A DNA stretch of 64,000 nt from Epiperipatus broadwayi (GCA_028023455.1 JAQFVV010012513.1:1996001-2060000); one strand, 5' to 3'. Numbered from the stretch's first letter, positions 11,560 through 23,215 are shown. Made by a program: numbers and translations. The notes: generated from the sequence alone by a model not told the origin.

Positions 11560-12011
11560 TATAAATAAAATCACAATTATCCAAAATTCACAACTCAACC
11601 ACACTAGCCAAAAATAAACTTTAAAACACAACCAATGGTTTAACTGCTACAAGAAGACTACCTAAATGTAAAGAACCATAAAATAACATATTTAAATTAA
11701 ACATTACCCACAATTCTACTTTCCTCCCATACACCCTTAATATTAAAATAACTTTTAAATAAGTTAATTGTTTCTGAATCATAAATTTTTAATAATAAAG
11801 TTTCTTTAAGTATTCTTTTTATTTCATTTCTCTCAAAGAAGAGAACCTTAACTTCCTCAAAATTAATAGTGTGGCATATATCTTTTTCATGGATATATAA
11901 CACAGAACTAAGATATTTATTTCTAACCCTACTTTGATGTACCTTCATATTTTCATTTAAGCTCACAATATTCTGACTTATATATACCTTCTTACAAAAA
12001 AAAAATATCAA
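11560..12011 (-). pseudogene. Penelope-like element fragment: GIY-YIG domain plus 3' UTR
   Basis: The minus-strand frame 12011-11697 encodes about 104 residues. It begins with CKKVYISQ, matching the Y-I-G-Q part of the GIY-YIG endonuclease at the C terminus of Penelope-like retroelements. It continues with KVHQSRVRN, an HEKDICH-like block and a final INLFKSYFN. The usual YIGQTG loop is altered to YISQNI, so it is probably inactive. The upstream reverse transcriptase is missing. The ~140 bp after the stop matches the inverted 3' ends at 59697-60105, which supports a shared element family. Confidence 0.6.
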
Positions 12012-12640
12012 AAAACAAGGGATAATATAGTACTGCAGGAGTAGGCTTTCTATAGATTATCATTAGAAAACAGTTAACACTTATCATTATGTATAATTTG
12101 CTGACTGCTAATTAAAAACCTGAGCTCATTGGGCATTTTTAGTTTGTTTGAACCGATACAATTAACAAAGATCCCTTAGAGCTTCTTATGTTAGCAATGT
12201 CTTGAAACCCAGGTTCAATCTTTTATTATTATGTCTTAACAATTCTGTTTGGTACCATGCAGTAACTTGAGACCTAATGGTCCTAAACACCATATTGCAC
12301 AACTTGACTATTTAAATTTAACCTCTTATTGAATCAAAGATATGTAAGAATGGGAATCAAGACCAAAGGATAATTTTTATAAGTTAAAAGTAATTTATTT
12401 CAGGCAATAACAATAAAAAATATATAAATATAAATTGAGTCAATTCTCTCCCCAATGGCTGTAGTAATTTTTAAATATAAATGTTAGATCAACAAGCAGA
12501 TATTTCTTGATTCTAATAATATCTGTTATTGTCCATCTATCAGTATGTCAAATAATTACAGGTATTATTTACCTTCTTCCACATGCCTCATCAATGTTTA
12601 ATTGTAAGTATTTTAAAAAAATAATTTTCATAAATATATA
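12012..12640. other. A+T-rich sequence, nothing recognised
   Basis: No coding or shared repeat signal seen. Confidence 0.5.
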
Positions 12641-12646
12641 TATATA

Positions 12647-12817
12647 AAAATATACAAACCATTATACAATTACAAATATCCAGTAACGCCCTCTGTTTAA
12701 AGATCTATATTTCAATAATAGCAAACCTCATTTTAAGGTTTGCTATTATTGAGATATAGATCTTTAAACAGAGGGCGTTACTGGATATTTGTAATTGTAT
12801 AATGGTTTGTATATTTT
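12647..12817. repeat. 171-bp near-perfect inverted repeat
   Basis: Arms of about 82 bp pair around 12732 with a spacer of about 7 bp (TCATTTTA region). The left arm contains CCAGTAACGCCCTCTG and the right arm CAGAGGGCGTTACTGG. I see one internal mismatch (TTTCAAT against ATTGAGA). A+T-rich dinucleotide runs border it on the left. Confidence 0.88.
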
Positions 12818-12852
12818 CTATAATTATTTCAGTTAGTGTTAACAGTAACTTT

Positions 12853-12855
<3 letters not shown>

Positions 12856-12922
<67 letters not shown>
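12856..12922. repeat. (TA)n microsatellite
   Basis: Uninterrupted TA dinucleotides for about 67 bp, directly before an RTE tail. Confidence 0.95.
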
Positions 12923-12925
<3 letters not shown>

Positions 12926-12929
12926 GAAT

Positions 12930-13197
12930 TAGTGATTGAAGTAGAGTTGAGTTGGACATGTTGCTGGAATAGATGATAATAGACAGACAGTTGAAATCAT
13001 AAATCAGATTCTTAGAGATCATAAAAGACCTAGAAAGAGACCATACGTGAGATGGATGAATGAAATAAGGAAGTGTGCTTCACTAAAAAAGAGAAAAAAG
13101 GCTAGAAATTGGAAAAGATGGATTGTACTTGGAGATACCTTTATTCAATAGTGTATTGATAATACTTGAAAATGATGATGAAGATGATGATGATGAT
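12930..13197 (+). pseudogene. RTE-type LINE 3' end (dead)
   Basis: Corresponds to 325-565: GAGTTGGACATGTTGCTGGAAT (WAGHIAG-like), AAAGAGACCATACGTGAGATGG, then GGAGATACCTTTATTCAATAG, and a GATGATGATGATGAT tail at 13172-13197. Severely 5'-truncated; the 5' break abuts the (TA)n tract. Confidence 0.75.
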
Positions 13198-14404
13198 TTT
13201 TTAAAGTTAATTTAAAAAAAAAACAATTTTGTTCAGAGCAGTGAAAAACGAAACCCTAGTAACACAATATAACGAATGTCATAATTAAAAAAATATATTG
13301 ATTCATTATGTATTACATAACTATTCTATCACGTGACATATGTTAAAACAGATATAACATGTTTCTTAATTAATGTGCTTGTTCCTGTTGCCAGTCAGAA
13401 ATTTGTGATGTTAGTCATTAGGAAATCCTAATTCTGTTTGTTTGCAATTTATCAGTTGGTTGATTTGTTTTCAAATGCCAATCAATGTTTCTAACTCATT
13501 ATTAACAATATGTTTCATACCTCTATACAAAAGTAATTTCTTTTTTTTATTTAGGCTGGTCACCACCGGTATGTTCAGTTATTTTATCACTGTCTAATTA
13601 TAAGTTGGCTCCTGATTTGGTGGCATGCTAAAGTTATTAGCAACTGCCATCTACATTATTGGTCAAGGAGAAACACATCAATTGATAAACATCAGTTCAT
13701 TTTTCTTTTTATAATTGGACTGAACTTTGTACTTTTCTTCTTCTTACAGTTATATATTAGGTCAGAGATAAACATACATATGGAAAACTAATAACTCTGC
13801 TAAGTAAGCAAGAATCACTGGTATTTTGGGTCATTTCATATTTTTTTACAATATTGAGAATATTATTTTCTCACTGTCAAATTTTACTTTCTGTATATGG
13901 CTTTACTAATGAAGGATGCAGCTAACATTATGCTGTTTGGCTTTATTTGCCCTTTCTACATAACAGACTGCTCTAAATTCATGTGCTAACTTCATTAAAT
14001 ATGCATATTCTGATCTAAATTAATTATCATCACCACTTTATAACTTTACCATCATAGTTTTTGAAGTACTGTTTCAAAAAATGTTTTTCTCTAACCTCAA
14101 GCTATCTATCTCCAAAATTATCTTATCTCTCTTAATTAATCAATTTTTCATAACATTTTCTTTTCTTTTTTTAATGATAACTCTTTAAAAAACAAAACGA
14201 AAGAGAACAGAAAAAAAAAGTATTTATTGTCTTTTTATTTTTACTCATGTTTTGGAAACAGACCATGTTTCATATTATATTAAAAATGTAATAACTTTCT
14301 ATTTAATATTTAAATTTAATAACATCACCTTGTTCTCTCTAAAAATAAATAACATTCAATGTTTTCTTATTTTCTCTTCATTAAAATTATATCTTTTATT
14401 TAGA
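13198..14404. other. A+T-rich sequence, nothing recognised
   Basis: No gene, RNA or shared repeat recognised. Confidence 0.5.
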
Positions 14405-14408
14405 AAGA

Positions 14409-14472
14409 AATACTAGAAGAGAATATATTGAATGTCCCAGAATACTAGAAGAAAATGTATTGAACATCCCAG
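14409..14472 (+). repeat. Tandem 32-bp duplication
   Basis: AATACTAGAAGAGAATATAT.. (14409-14440) is repeated at 14441-14472 with a few substitutions, both ending in CCCAG. Confidence 0.85.
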
Positions 14473-14630
14473 TGCTATAATGTGGTTTCATTATGTATCT
14501 ATATCTGAACCAATATTGTTTTACTTTTACATTTAACTAGAGTACTTTTTCTTTTAGACTTCTGGCTATCATTAAAGTTTCTTGCTACTATGCTAGTAAT
14601 AAAATGTAATTAGTTGATAATGTGTTATTT

Positions 14631-14735
14631 TTTTTTCCATGTGTCATAGCATCGGCTGGGAAGCAAACCCGCTAACCCCCGGGACAACTGCTTTTAAGGC
14701 AGCTGTGCTGATTACTCGACCACCAATGCTTGAAT
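14631..14735 (-). mobile_element. tRNA-derived SINE, type-II-like form, 15-bp duplication
   Basis: Flanked by identical GATAATGTGTTATTT at 14616-14630 and 14736-14750. On the minus strand it starts TTCAAGCATTGGTGGTCGAG (A box), has an anticodon arm with loop CTTAAAA, then a longer stretch CCCGGGGGTTAGC before GGTTTGCTTCC (B-box region). It ends ATGACACATGG plus A tract. The extra stretch resembles the variable arm of a type II tRNA. It is a complete retroposed insertion of about 105 bp. Confidence 0.85.
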
Positions 14736-14750
14736 GATAATGTGTTATTT

Positions 14751-16383
14751 GCTAGTTTATTCTTGTTTTTTTTTTAAAAGATTTAAGTAGCTCCTAATAA
14801 TTAGAATGGCATGAATACCAAGTCATAATTCTGCTATAAACACAGAACTTAATCACAACACCAGGGGAACTACTTTATTCTGTATTGTAAGCAAAGAACC
14901 TAAATATAACATATTTTTTGCAGGTGAAAGTCATCCTTCTAGGGGATTTATAATACTTCAAGACTATTGGAACATGGTATATGACTGTCCATGTAAAGCA
15001 TGCACAATATAAGAACTTGAAAGTTAAGCATTATTCATTTGGAGACTTAAAGATTGATTTATATATAAAAGTTTAGATATGGTAAGTAGAGTGCTAGAAT
15101 ACACTATTCCAATGAGTTTTATAAAAACAGTTCATTCTTCAAATCAGTGACAAATCTTTTATCCATCACCAGAACTGAAATTACTGCAAAAGATACATTA
15201 ATAGTTAAAGGCTTTCTTTTATCTTAGAAAAAAATCTTCTTTCTTTCACTTCATTTTGAACCTGAATTTTTTTTATCTTTGCATCTGTGTTAGGAATATA
15301 ACTTTAATTTGATAAAGGTGACAGCTTCATTGTCCTATTATTGGCTTTATTAATCTTTATTGATATATAACCCTTATCCAGATTACCTAATTATTCTAGT
15401 TTTAGACAGATGGTCACTTGACCTTGTTTTTCTACCTCCATTTTATGGCAGTGGTTCTTTCACTTATCCACATTGTATAACACTGATAAATGTAGCTCAA
15501 TCCCCTTTATAAGGCATTCTCTGTTGATTTTAGATCCTTCTTTTTTTCAAAAGTTGTAGGTTTTCTGCTGCCAATTGCATTCAACAACTCCACAACCTGT
15601 TCAATAAGTTGCCTGTTGGTGTCAATTAGCTTTCTCTCAATATGGCTAGAGAAACTGTGCCTTATCATTTTTTATAAGCTGGGATTCTGACAATGGATCG
15701 GTGGTCAGGCCCATACATAAGTTACTTGCTTTCTGAAGACAGAAGTGGATATATCTTTTGGCTGACACTTTTCATGTGACATCAGATGGTTGATGCCTTC
15801 TTGGTAATCCTCACTCTAATAGCAATTCAGTAAGGTCTGCTTTTGAACTCATTAAAATTATGTGTCATCTATTTTGAAAGAGATAAATTATTGCGTAAAT
15901 AGTGTTTTTCATATTTGTAGTAGTAATAGATAATGTTTTATAAATATTTTTTTAATTACACCAATAACTATTACTGATACTAAAAGTATTATTAGAAAAT
16001 GTCAAAAGATATCTTAAAATTGGGGGGATAGACAGTATTAATCAACTGTTAACATATTTTCAAAAAATCTATTAATATTAGTATTTGGAGTGTATACATT
16101 TTGTTGCCGTGTTTAAAATTGTGTTGATTTCTTTTTTCATTATCAATTGCATTTTTTGTTACTTCTTCACTAATTGATAAATTGTTTTTATTGTAATTGG
16201 TTTAGGTTCCATCAATTTGTTTATATCACTAGTGCAGTACCATTTTTTTTTTATCTTAACCAAGTGTAATTTCCATATTAGAATGATTTTAAGTTTTTTT
16301 GATTTTATCAAAGATATGCCCAATACTGGCTGTTTTGGGGAAATAATACTTTTTATTACTCTGTAGTATTTATTTGGTGACGT
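14751..16383. other. Unrecognised sequence
   Basis: No gene found. The part at 15400-15850 is somewhat less A+T-rich and may be an old repeat or intron sequence, but no open frame supports coding. Confidence 0.45.
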
Positions 16384-17000
16384 GGTAGAGTCTGGTTTTG
16401 TAAGAACCATGGATCACAGCTCCATTCTGTCGTTTTCACTGTTCTAATATCTTCTGACTTCCCAAGCATCAGACAATTGAATAACTTGGATTATGTGTGG
16501 GTTAGTATAATGGTAGAGTGATGGTCTCTGGATTTCAAGGTCCATGGATCACAGGGCCAATCTCTCACTTCCTGTGCCCAAACATCATATGACCTCCCAA
16601 GAACCAGACAGTTGGATTACTTTGCTGTGTGTAGGTTAGTGCAATAATACAATGATGGACTCTGAATTTCAAGGTCTATGGATCACAGCTTCATTTCATC
16701 ACTTCAGTGCCCAAACATCATATGATCTTCCAAGAACTAGACAATTGGATTACATTGCTGTGGGTAGGTTAGTATAATGATAAAGGTATGGCATCTGGGT
16801 TTTAAGGTCCATGGATCATAGGTCTACTCCATTACTTCCTGTTTTCAAACATCACATCATCTGCCAATCACCAGACAATTGGATTATTTGTATCTGTGTG
16901 ATTTAGTGTAATGGTAAAGTGATAGTCTCTGGATTTCAAAATACATAAATCACAGGCCACTTTAATCCCTTCCATTGTTCAAACTAGTCTTGGAATTGGC
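16384..17000 (+). repeat. 134-bp tandem repeat with tRNA-like module (family T), about 4.5 units
   Basis: The block ATGGATCACAG recurs with its GGAT (or equivalent) at 16411, 16546, 16680, 16813 and 16947, giving spacings of 135, 134, 133 and 134. Each unit has GGTTAGTATAATGGTAGAG, an A-box-like start of a tRNA, then TCTCTGGATTTCAAGGTCC as an anticodon-arm-like hairpin, then a poor B-box-like region. A lone diverged relative is at 58450-58570. It may derive from a tRNA-related SINE that became tandem. Confidence 0.65.
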
Positions 17001-17214
17001 TTATCATGAATTATGTTTAGATGGAAATGTTCCAAAAACTTTTTTTAAAAATGTACTTTATGTGGAACCAATCTCATAATTAATTATTGTTCTAGGACCA
17101 TTTGGATTATTTCATGATTACATTTTTCTTATTTAAAACGATTTATTTTAATACAATGTTTTTATCCCATTCATTAGCCATATTTAGAAAGATTTTCTGG
17201 ACGCAAAATGGTCA
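17001..17214. other. A+T-rich spacer
   Basis: Nothing recognised. Confidence 0.4.
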
Positions 17215-17400
17215 TCATGACTTTCGATAATTATTAGTTCAATTCTTTCAATCCTCAGCCTGTCTTCTCCACATTATACTAGCAAATTTTCTAACTTCAC
17301 CAATCTCACATGTGGTATCTTTCTAAGCATTTATAATCTCTTGGGTTTAATTAAAAACTATCACTGTCCATCTAATCAAGCTTAAATAGCTTACTGCAGA
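17215..17400 (-). pseudogene. RTE-type LINE 3' end (old, diverged)
   Basis: The plus-strand text AGTTCAATTCTTTCAATCCT, CTTCTCCACATTATACTAGC and CTCACATGTGGTATCTTTCT aligns with the antisense of the RTE tail at 420-545, with many substitutions. Confidence 0.6.
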
Positions 17401-18772
17401 TCAATAATTTATAAAGCAATTTCTATAATAAAACATTGTGAAAATGAAAGTAATTCTTAGAAAGCTGATTATTTGACAGATAGTAATTCTTTGCTAGTTT
17501 TAATACTTGTATAACAGTGAACACTCATTTTCCAAACATTAATTGAATGGTTAGCACAAAAAATGTTTGTTTGTAACCTGAAAGAAATGTCTTAACTGTC
17601 TTTCATTAAAATCCTATGTCTTAGACATTTTAGAACAATGCATGTCATAAGTCTTCTTGTACATAGATAGTTATGTTTAGTAAAAAAAACAACAGATATA
17701 TGAGTATTAACTGGGTTTAAAGTTTCTATCTGGGTTGATAATTTTTAGACTAAGGAATAACTAATAATAATCATTAATTCATGTAACTAAAGTTGATGGT
17801 TTCAGAAATGTGAGTTCAAGAATCTTGACACATATAAATCAAGTTATAGTAATATACATGAAAATGAGTGACGAACACATATTTACATATACTGTATATT
17901 TACGGACAAATATAAATACATATTTGCTATGTAAATGCGATATATCGATAGATATATAATAATTAATAATTTCCACAAATCCCGAAAATTATTATTATTA
18001 TTACTATTAATAGTAACTTTTGATACTATTATTAATTCAAGTAAAATTTAGTATTAAATTTTTTATTAATTTTTTTCTGAGAACTTTATTTAAAACGAAA
18101 AAAATATTTTTTTTTCCCTTCTAATGTATAAAAGTCGAGGTTTCTTTTTTACAGAAAAGACGTTTTCCAATAATTACTTATTCCAAATCCAACTTTAATC
18201 TTTTATTTTTACAATCTTCTTAAACTTCCTAGCTCTCCATATGTCCTTTCTGCATTAAAAAAAAAAACAGTTTTTTTTAAAGGTACTAGTAATATTTTCG
18301 GATTGCTAAGCTGATCATGTTCAAAGGTCAAAATTCAAGCCTGCAAAAAATATATATTTTTAAATATATATATATAATTTTAAATTGTATTTGACATTTG
18401 AAACTGTAATAATTTAAATTAAAAAAATAACATCAATATAAATGTTTTGCAAAATTAAATTATTAAGTTTAATTAAGTTGTGACCTTATCAAATGGTAGG
18501 TAATTTTGCTGAAGTAGATTTTGTAGAAAATTAATTTTAGATTTGATATTAAGATATTAAATAACTTTAAGCTTTCCTTTTAATACAATCCTATGAAAAA
18601 TATATAATTATTCTCAATTTATGTTACAGATTAGATATAAATTGGTAACTTTATTTGATTAAGTTATGTGTTCGATGTCACAGTTATAAATCTATATACA
18701 TATTGTATACATAATTGATTGCTTAATTGCTCCAGGATCTCATGACAGTCGAGCAAAAAAGTAACAATTTGA
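17401..18772. other. A+T-rich sequence, nothing recognised
   Basis: Contains short ATT and TA runs (17985-18015, 18360-18376). No gene seen. Confidence 0.5.
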
Positions 18773-18788
18773 CTCTTTATTATAGTTT

Positions 18789-18870
18789 TTTTTTCATATG
18801 TCAAATGCAATGACCTAGAAGCGAACCCGGGCCAGCTGCTTGCTAACCGCTAGGCCACCAACACTTGACC
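18789..18870 (-). mobile_element. tRNA-Gly-derived SINE with anticodon-arm deletion
   Basis: The minus strand reads GTGTTGGTGGCCTAGCGG, then GGTTAGCAAGCAGCTGG, showing that about 13 bp of the anticodon arm are missing compared with other copies. GGGTTCGCTTC (B box) and TTTGACATATG plus A tract follow. Near-identical TCTTTATTATAGTTT / TCTTTTATTATAGTTT flank it at about 18774-18788 and 18871-18886. Confidence 0.8.
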
Positions 18871-18886
18871 TCTTTTATTATAGTTT

Positions 18887-20089
18887 GTTACTAATATTTA
18901 TTCATAATATTAGGAGAAAATATAAATTATATAAATTAGTAGTATTTATACAGAATAGCTGTATGTTACAATGTCAAGATATTGCATAATGTTAATAAAA
19001 CACCCTAATGTGTAAAAAAAAAAAAAAAAGTTATTATGTACATATATAGGATATAATAAAGAATTTATTAAAAAACGAGAAGTGTTTTTAATATAAACTA
19101 AAAATTTCAAAAAAATTTTCTATGCAGTTAATAATGCAAATGCTAATTTTATTATATCCAAACTTCCAAACCTGTTTGTTTTGACTGTCCATCAGCCTTC
19201 TTCAGTCAAAAGTGGAAGCTTCTTTGGTAGTTTGGATATAGTAAATTATTGTATTTTAATCATGTTGGGTGCTCAGAACAGAAGTGTGTGTTAGTATTGT
19301 TTGATAATAATAAAAACATTATGGATAAAAGAAAGTATTATTTTTGCATTATATTACATATGTAGAAGAGTGTATTGATAGTATTTGTGATATTAGTATT
19401 AATATGACTTATAAAAAATTTTAATTAAAGAAAAGGATGATATAAAATATTAATTGATAATTATAGTGAGCTGAAATGAGAGCACACACCATATTAGTGC
19501 ATAAACATCATAAGATTCATGAATCCAGGGTATTTAATTTATTATAAAATAGATATTGATGATTCAGAAAAATTGGATTAATACACAATTACAAGAACCA
19601 AAAAGTAAAAAATTAAATATTAAAATTATAATATTGACTAAAACACTTTCATCACTGCTATCTATTATAACTGTTAAAAATCATGATTGTTGCACAAATC
19701 AAAGAGCAGATGAGATGCCAATGTATACTCAAGAAAGGAAAGGTTAAATGAAAATAGCCTAATATATTTTCTTCTCAACTGCATAATGAACATATTTTAC
19801 CTATGCACCCAATTTCTTTTTATTAAAACATTTTTTTTTGTAAACAGAGTAGAATCATTTTCATTAACCAACTCAAATATTTTTGTGGTCACTAATTATC
19901 ATTGAATTTTTATATATAAAATATCAGTTCATAATTTGAAGAACTGAATGTACCATGTCTTTATATTTGTAATATTAACTAATTCAAAAAAATTTTCACA
20001 ATAATATTGATGTGATGTACTGTAGCTTCTTCTTAAATGAAGTAAAGAATCTCTCAGCAATTATACCAAGAGAAACTTGTTAGCTACTT
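18887..20089. other. Mostly unrecognised; short inverted repeat at 19148-19247
   Basis: TATATCCAAACTTCCAAAC at 19151-19171 is mirrored by GTAGTTTGGATATAGTAAA near 19227-19246. The minus strand between them has CTGAAGAAGGCTG and CAGTC, a small hairpin resembling the one in family X. An A tract lies at 19014-19029. No gene seen. Confidence 0.5.
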
Positions 20090-20484
20090 TATTTTACATT
20101 CCCCAGTCTATGTTTTCCTATATTCTGCTCCATCCCATTTTCACAACATAATCTTTGTCAACTCTATAACCTTTATATCTAAATCCCCCTTATCTTTTTC
20201 CAAATCCAACATAAAAACCAATAATCTACTTTCTGTATAATCACTTTTTTCATATTTATTTTTCCATAACTTCATTATATGTAACCTTTCTGTTTTCAAG
20301 CATTTACATTCAATTAACAAATGCCTAATATTTTCTATTCCTTCCTTACATAATTTACAAACTAAATCACCCATATTTTTCCATTTACATGTATATTCTC
20401 TTGTTGCTAAAGATCCTGTTCAAGCCTTAAACAATAAACTACTTTCCTTACTATTATCATATATTAACTCACATCTAATATTCT

Positions 20485-20490
<6 letters not shown>

Positions 20491-20557
<67 letters not shown>
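20491..20557. repeat. (TA)n tract inside LINE coding sequence
   Basis: About 33 TA units between segments encoding RTSMESKKS and CELIYDNSKE on the minus strand. Confidence 0.95.
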
Positions 20558-20561
<4 letters not shown>

Positions 20562-21568
20562 CTTTTTACTCTCCATACTAGTTCTCCATCTCTCTAACAC
20601 CCTATTCTTTATTAATAAATCCATTCTTTTATCCCATTTCTTACCACTATAACACTCAACAATCCTCCTAACACAATCATTCCATCTTTTGTACAAATAT
20701 ACTGGTATAAATTCTTTATCCAAATTTTTTGCATACCATATTACCTTTCTCATCCATCTTGTTGTCTGCCCCTTACTCATAACCCTATTAAATACTATAT
20801 TGGCTATTCTTTTATTATCCATAAACTGAAATCTACCAAACATTTTTATTTTACTTTTTGCATCTCTCATATGAAAACCTGACCATCCCATTTCTTCTTG
20901 AATTGCACTGACCATACATCTGCATCCAATGCATGTCTTCCTACTTCCCTTTGAACTTTTTCTAAGTAATTTAATACCCCATGACTAACATAAAATTCAT
21001 CATTACCATATGTTAACCCTGCTACTATGACTCCTTTCCATATAAGTCTAGCTACATCATATTTATAATATGAAAACACTGTTAATTTCTTTATCAATTC
21101 CTTTCTTTTCTTTACTTCATTTATCAATTTTTTCTTCCATTCATCCAAATAATTATTCTGATTACTTAAAATAATTCCCAAATAACTATATCTATTCACA
21201 ACACTTAACTTAATATCTCCCAATAAAAAATCTACATCTTCTCTTTCCCCATTATTAACCATCATTATATTTAATTTTTCTTCACTAAATTTAATCCCCA
21301 TCTCTTTACCCACTTTTGCACATGTCCTCAACATAACTTCCATATCTTCTCTTCTTTCTGCACATAAAAATATATCATCTGCAAAAAAAGACCTGAAAAA
21401 ATATATACTCCCTTACTACTTATTAACGGTATCTCTATACCTCTTCCTAATCTTTCTATTGCTCTTTCCATTTTACTCAAATACAACACAAACAAAATAG
21501 GTGACATAGGGCATCCTTGCCTTAGTCCCACCCCATTTTTAACTTTAACTGATACTATATTCCCTAAT

Positions 21569-21570
<2 letters not shown>

Positions 21571-21621
<51 letters not shown>
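21571..21621. repeat. (TA)n tract inside LINE reverse-transcriptase domain
   Basis: About 25 TA units between segments encoding GKLYEY and QLGNIVSVKV, between RT domains A and B. Confidence 0.95.
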
Positions 21622-21625
<4 letters not shown>

Positions 21626-21741
21626 TATAATTTCCCTAAAGCTCCATCCATTCTCAAAATTACTAAACTTATCCATAATCTATTTCTATTTACTCTATCA
21701 TATACCTTCTCTATATCTACAAAACTCATACATAACAAGCA

Positions 21742-22010
21742 TTCCAAACAGTAGTGTCACCTAGTGCAAACCTTAATAATCAATGAATGCAAGAAGGTTT
21801 GTGCATTAAATCCATATCTAGTGCCTACTTATCCAATATCCCTTGACTAATTTCCAGCTTGTGGCTCTCATCTATAAGAAACCTTGGCTCTGAGAGCACT
21901 GTACCTAGATCTTAGGATCTAATGTAACTTTCCAGTAAGAGATTGCTACTGTTATTAACAGTTTGTGTAATCATAGGAAATGGTGATCATGTAATGTTTT
22001 AGCAATTTTA
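21742..22010 (+). mobile_element. Family X retroposon, unfolded form, 5' part abutting the LINE
   Basis: Begins CCAAACAGTAGTGTCACCTA, continues through CAAGAAGGTTTGTGCATTAA, TCCAATATCCCTTGAC and TAGATCTTAGGATCTAATG, and ends GAAATGGTGATCATGTAATG at about 21976-21995. The first ~20 bp of other copies are missing. It starts exactly where the LINE similarity stops. Confidence 0.75.
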
Positions 22011-22695
22011 AGATTTACAATAGTTGATTTTTTTTTACAAACGTTAGCAATTACATTTTTAACTAACATATGGTTTATTAGTCAGCATACTTCAATAGAA
22101 GTGGTAGTAATAAACTTTTGTCATCCAGATATGAATTTATTAATCTTATTACCCACAGTACATGGGTTTTAAATTCCAAACACAGTTACTCTATCACTGT
22201 ACAAAACCATAAAAGATGTTATTCTATTAATTACTCTATGCAAATAGGAGCTAAAAATAGAATATAATGACAAAATGTATTTGGATTTCTTTTACTGTGA
22301 ATTCTTGATCATGCAAGTACTACTTAAAGAAAGTATAATTTTTTTTTATTAAAAAAGTTGTAAAGTTAATAATAGGTATGTAGAATGTGATCTTAGAGTA
22401 AATAAGAATATTTATAAGAAAAACTATAATTATGCTGAGAGATAATTTTGAAGAATGCGTCAATATTTTTTTTAATTGAAATAAGAAGACAATTCTATAT
22501 ATTTAATTAGAATGAAAGTCATTGAATCTTCCATTGAGCTATGTAAACATCAATCAACTATGAAAATTGTATCATTCTTTTTTTTCGTAGTTGACAGATA
22601 CTTACATTCCTCAATGGAAGATCCAGTTATTTCTATTCTAATTGCATATAATTTAGCTATGAGTATTGGTTATTACAATTCTATATATGAGAAGG
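22011..22695. other. A+T-rich sequence, nothing recognised
   Basis: No gene or shared repeat recognised. Confidence 0.45.
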
Positions 22696-22995
22696 ATTTA
22701 AACACAGACATCGAAGCTTCTTACAGTCACTCACTCCATCTTATATAACCAATACATATGACCCCATACATGTGAAGAAGATAAATAATCTCCAATATAA
22801 TTATTTTCTGCTGAATAAGCACTCATTACTTGGTCCAAATCATCATCGCCCATCAGTTTATATTAAGATAGCAAATCTTCAAACTTCAATTGATAGACTT
22901 CAGTTCTCTCCACTCCCAAACTCTTCAGCCATTCACATCATTGAAAATCTGATGATGGAATGTTCAAAGCCCCTGTTGATACCAATATAATTGTC
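22696..22995 (-). repeat. Family Z repeat with decayed hammerhead core
   Basis: Minus-strand order matches the copy at 35215-35440. CATCAGATTTTCAATGATGT is at the right end, CTGAAGAGTTTGGGAG follows, and then the ribozyme region (about 22840-22782) in which GGACCAA and ATTGGAGATTATTTATC are kept. The core has changed from CTGATGAG to GTAATGAG and from CGAAATAC to AGAAAATA. A distal tail with CTGTGTTTAAATCC ends at 22696. It should be catalytically inactive. Confidence 0.7.
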
Positions 22996-23136
22996 ATACC
23001 CATGATGGCCTTAAGTTACTCTGACCCCTCAGATATAGAACCTTAACATGTTCATTTAAATATACAAAGGAGGGATGGGCAGACTTCAGGCTGAATCTGT
23101 AATATTTGAGTGAATACAAGTATACTATATATACAT

Positions 23137-23215
23137 AAGCTAGATGTAATTAGAGGGGATTTGAACACAGACTTTCAAACTCCCTTCAGTCATCTAATCC
23201 ATCATATATATTTTA
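23137..23215 (-). repeat. Family Z tail fragment
   Basis: GTAATTAGAGGGGATTTGAA..CTTTCAAACTCCCTTCAG matches the antisense of the Z tail seen at 3300-3335 and 47440-47510. Confidence 0.55.

Larger units (their letters stand above)
20090..21741 (-). pseudogene. Non-LTR retrotransposon reverse transcriptase, 5'-truncated, interrupted by two (TA)n tracts
   Basis: Reading leftward from 21741 the broken frames encode the palm of a LINE reverse transcriptase. FVDIEKVYDRVNR (domain A) comes first, then GVGLRQGCPMSPILF (domain B), then FADDIFLCAERRED (domain C with the catalytic DD), which needs a one-base shift in a T run near 21385. Next come KFSEEKLNIMMVNN, NRYSYLGIILS and a thumb-like region. Near 20150-20370 a C-terminal zinc-binding-like block CKLCKEGIENIRHLLIECKC follows. 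Pure (TA)n tracts interrupt the frame at about 20491-20557 and 21571-21621. A second shift lies near 20905 and a stop near 20420. The element is dead. The tail differs from the RTE copies in this window, so it is a different clade that I cannot name. Confidence 0.85.
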
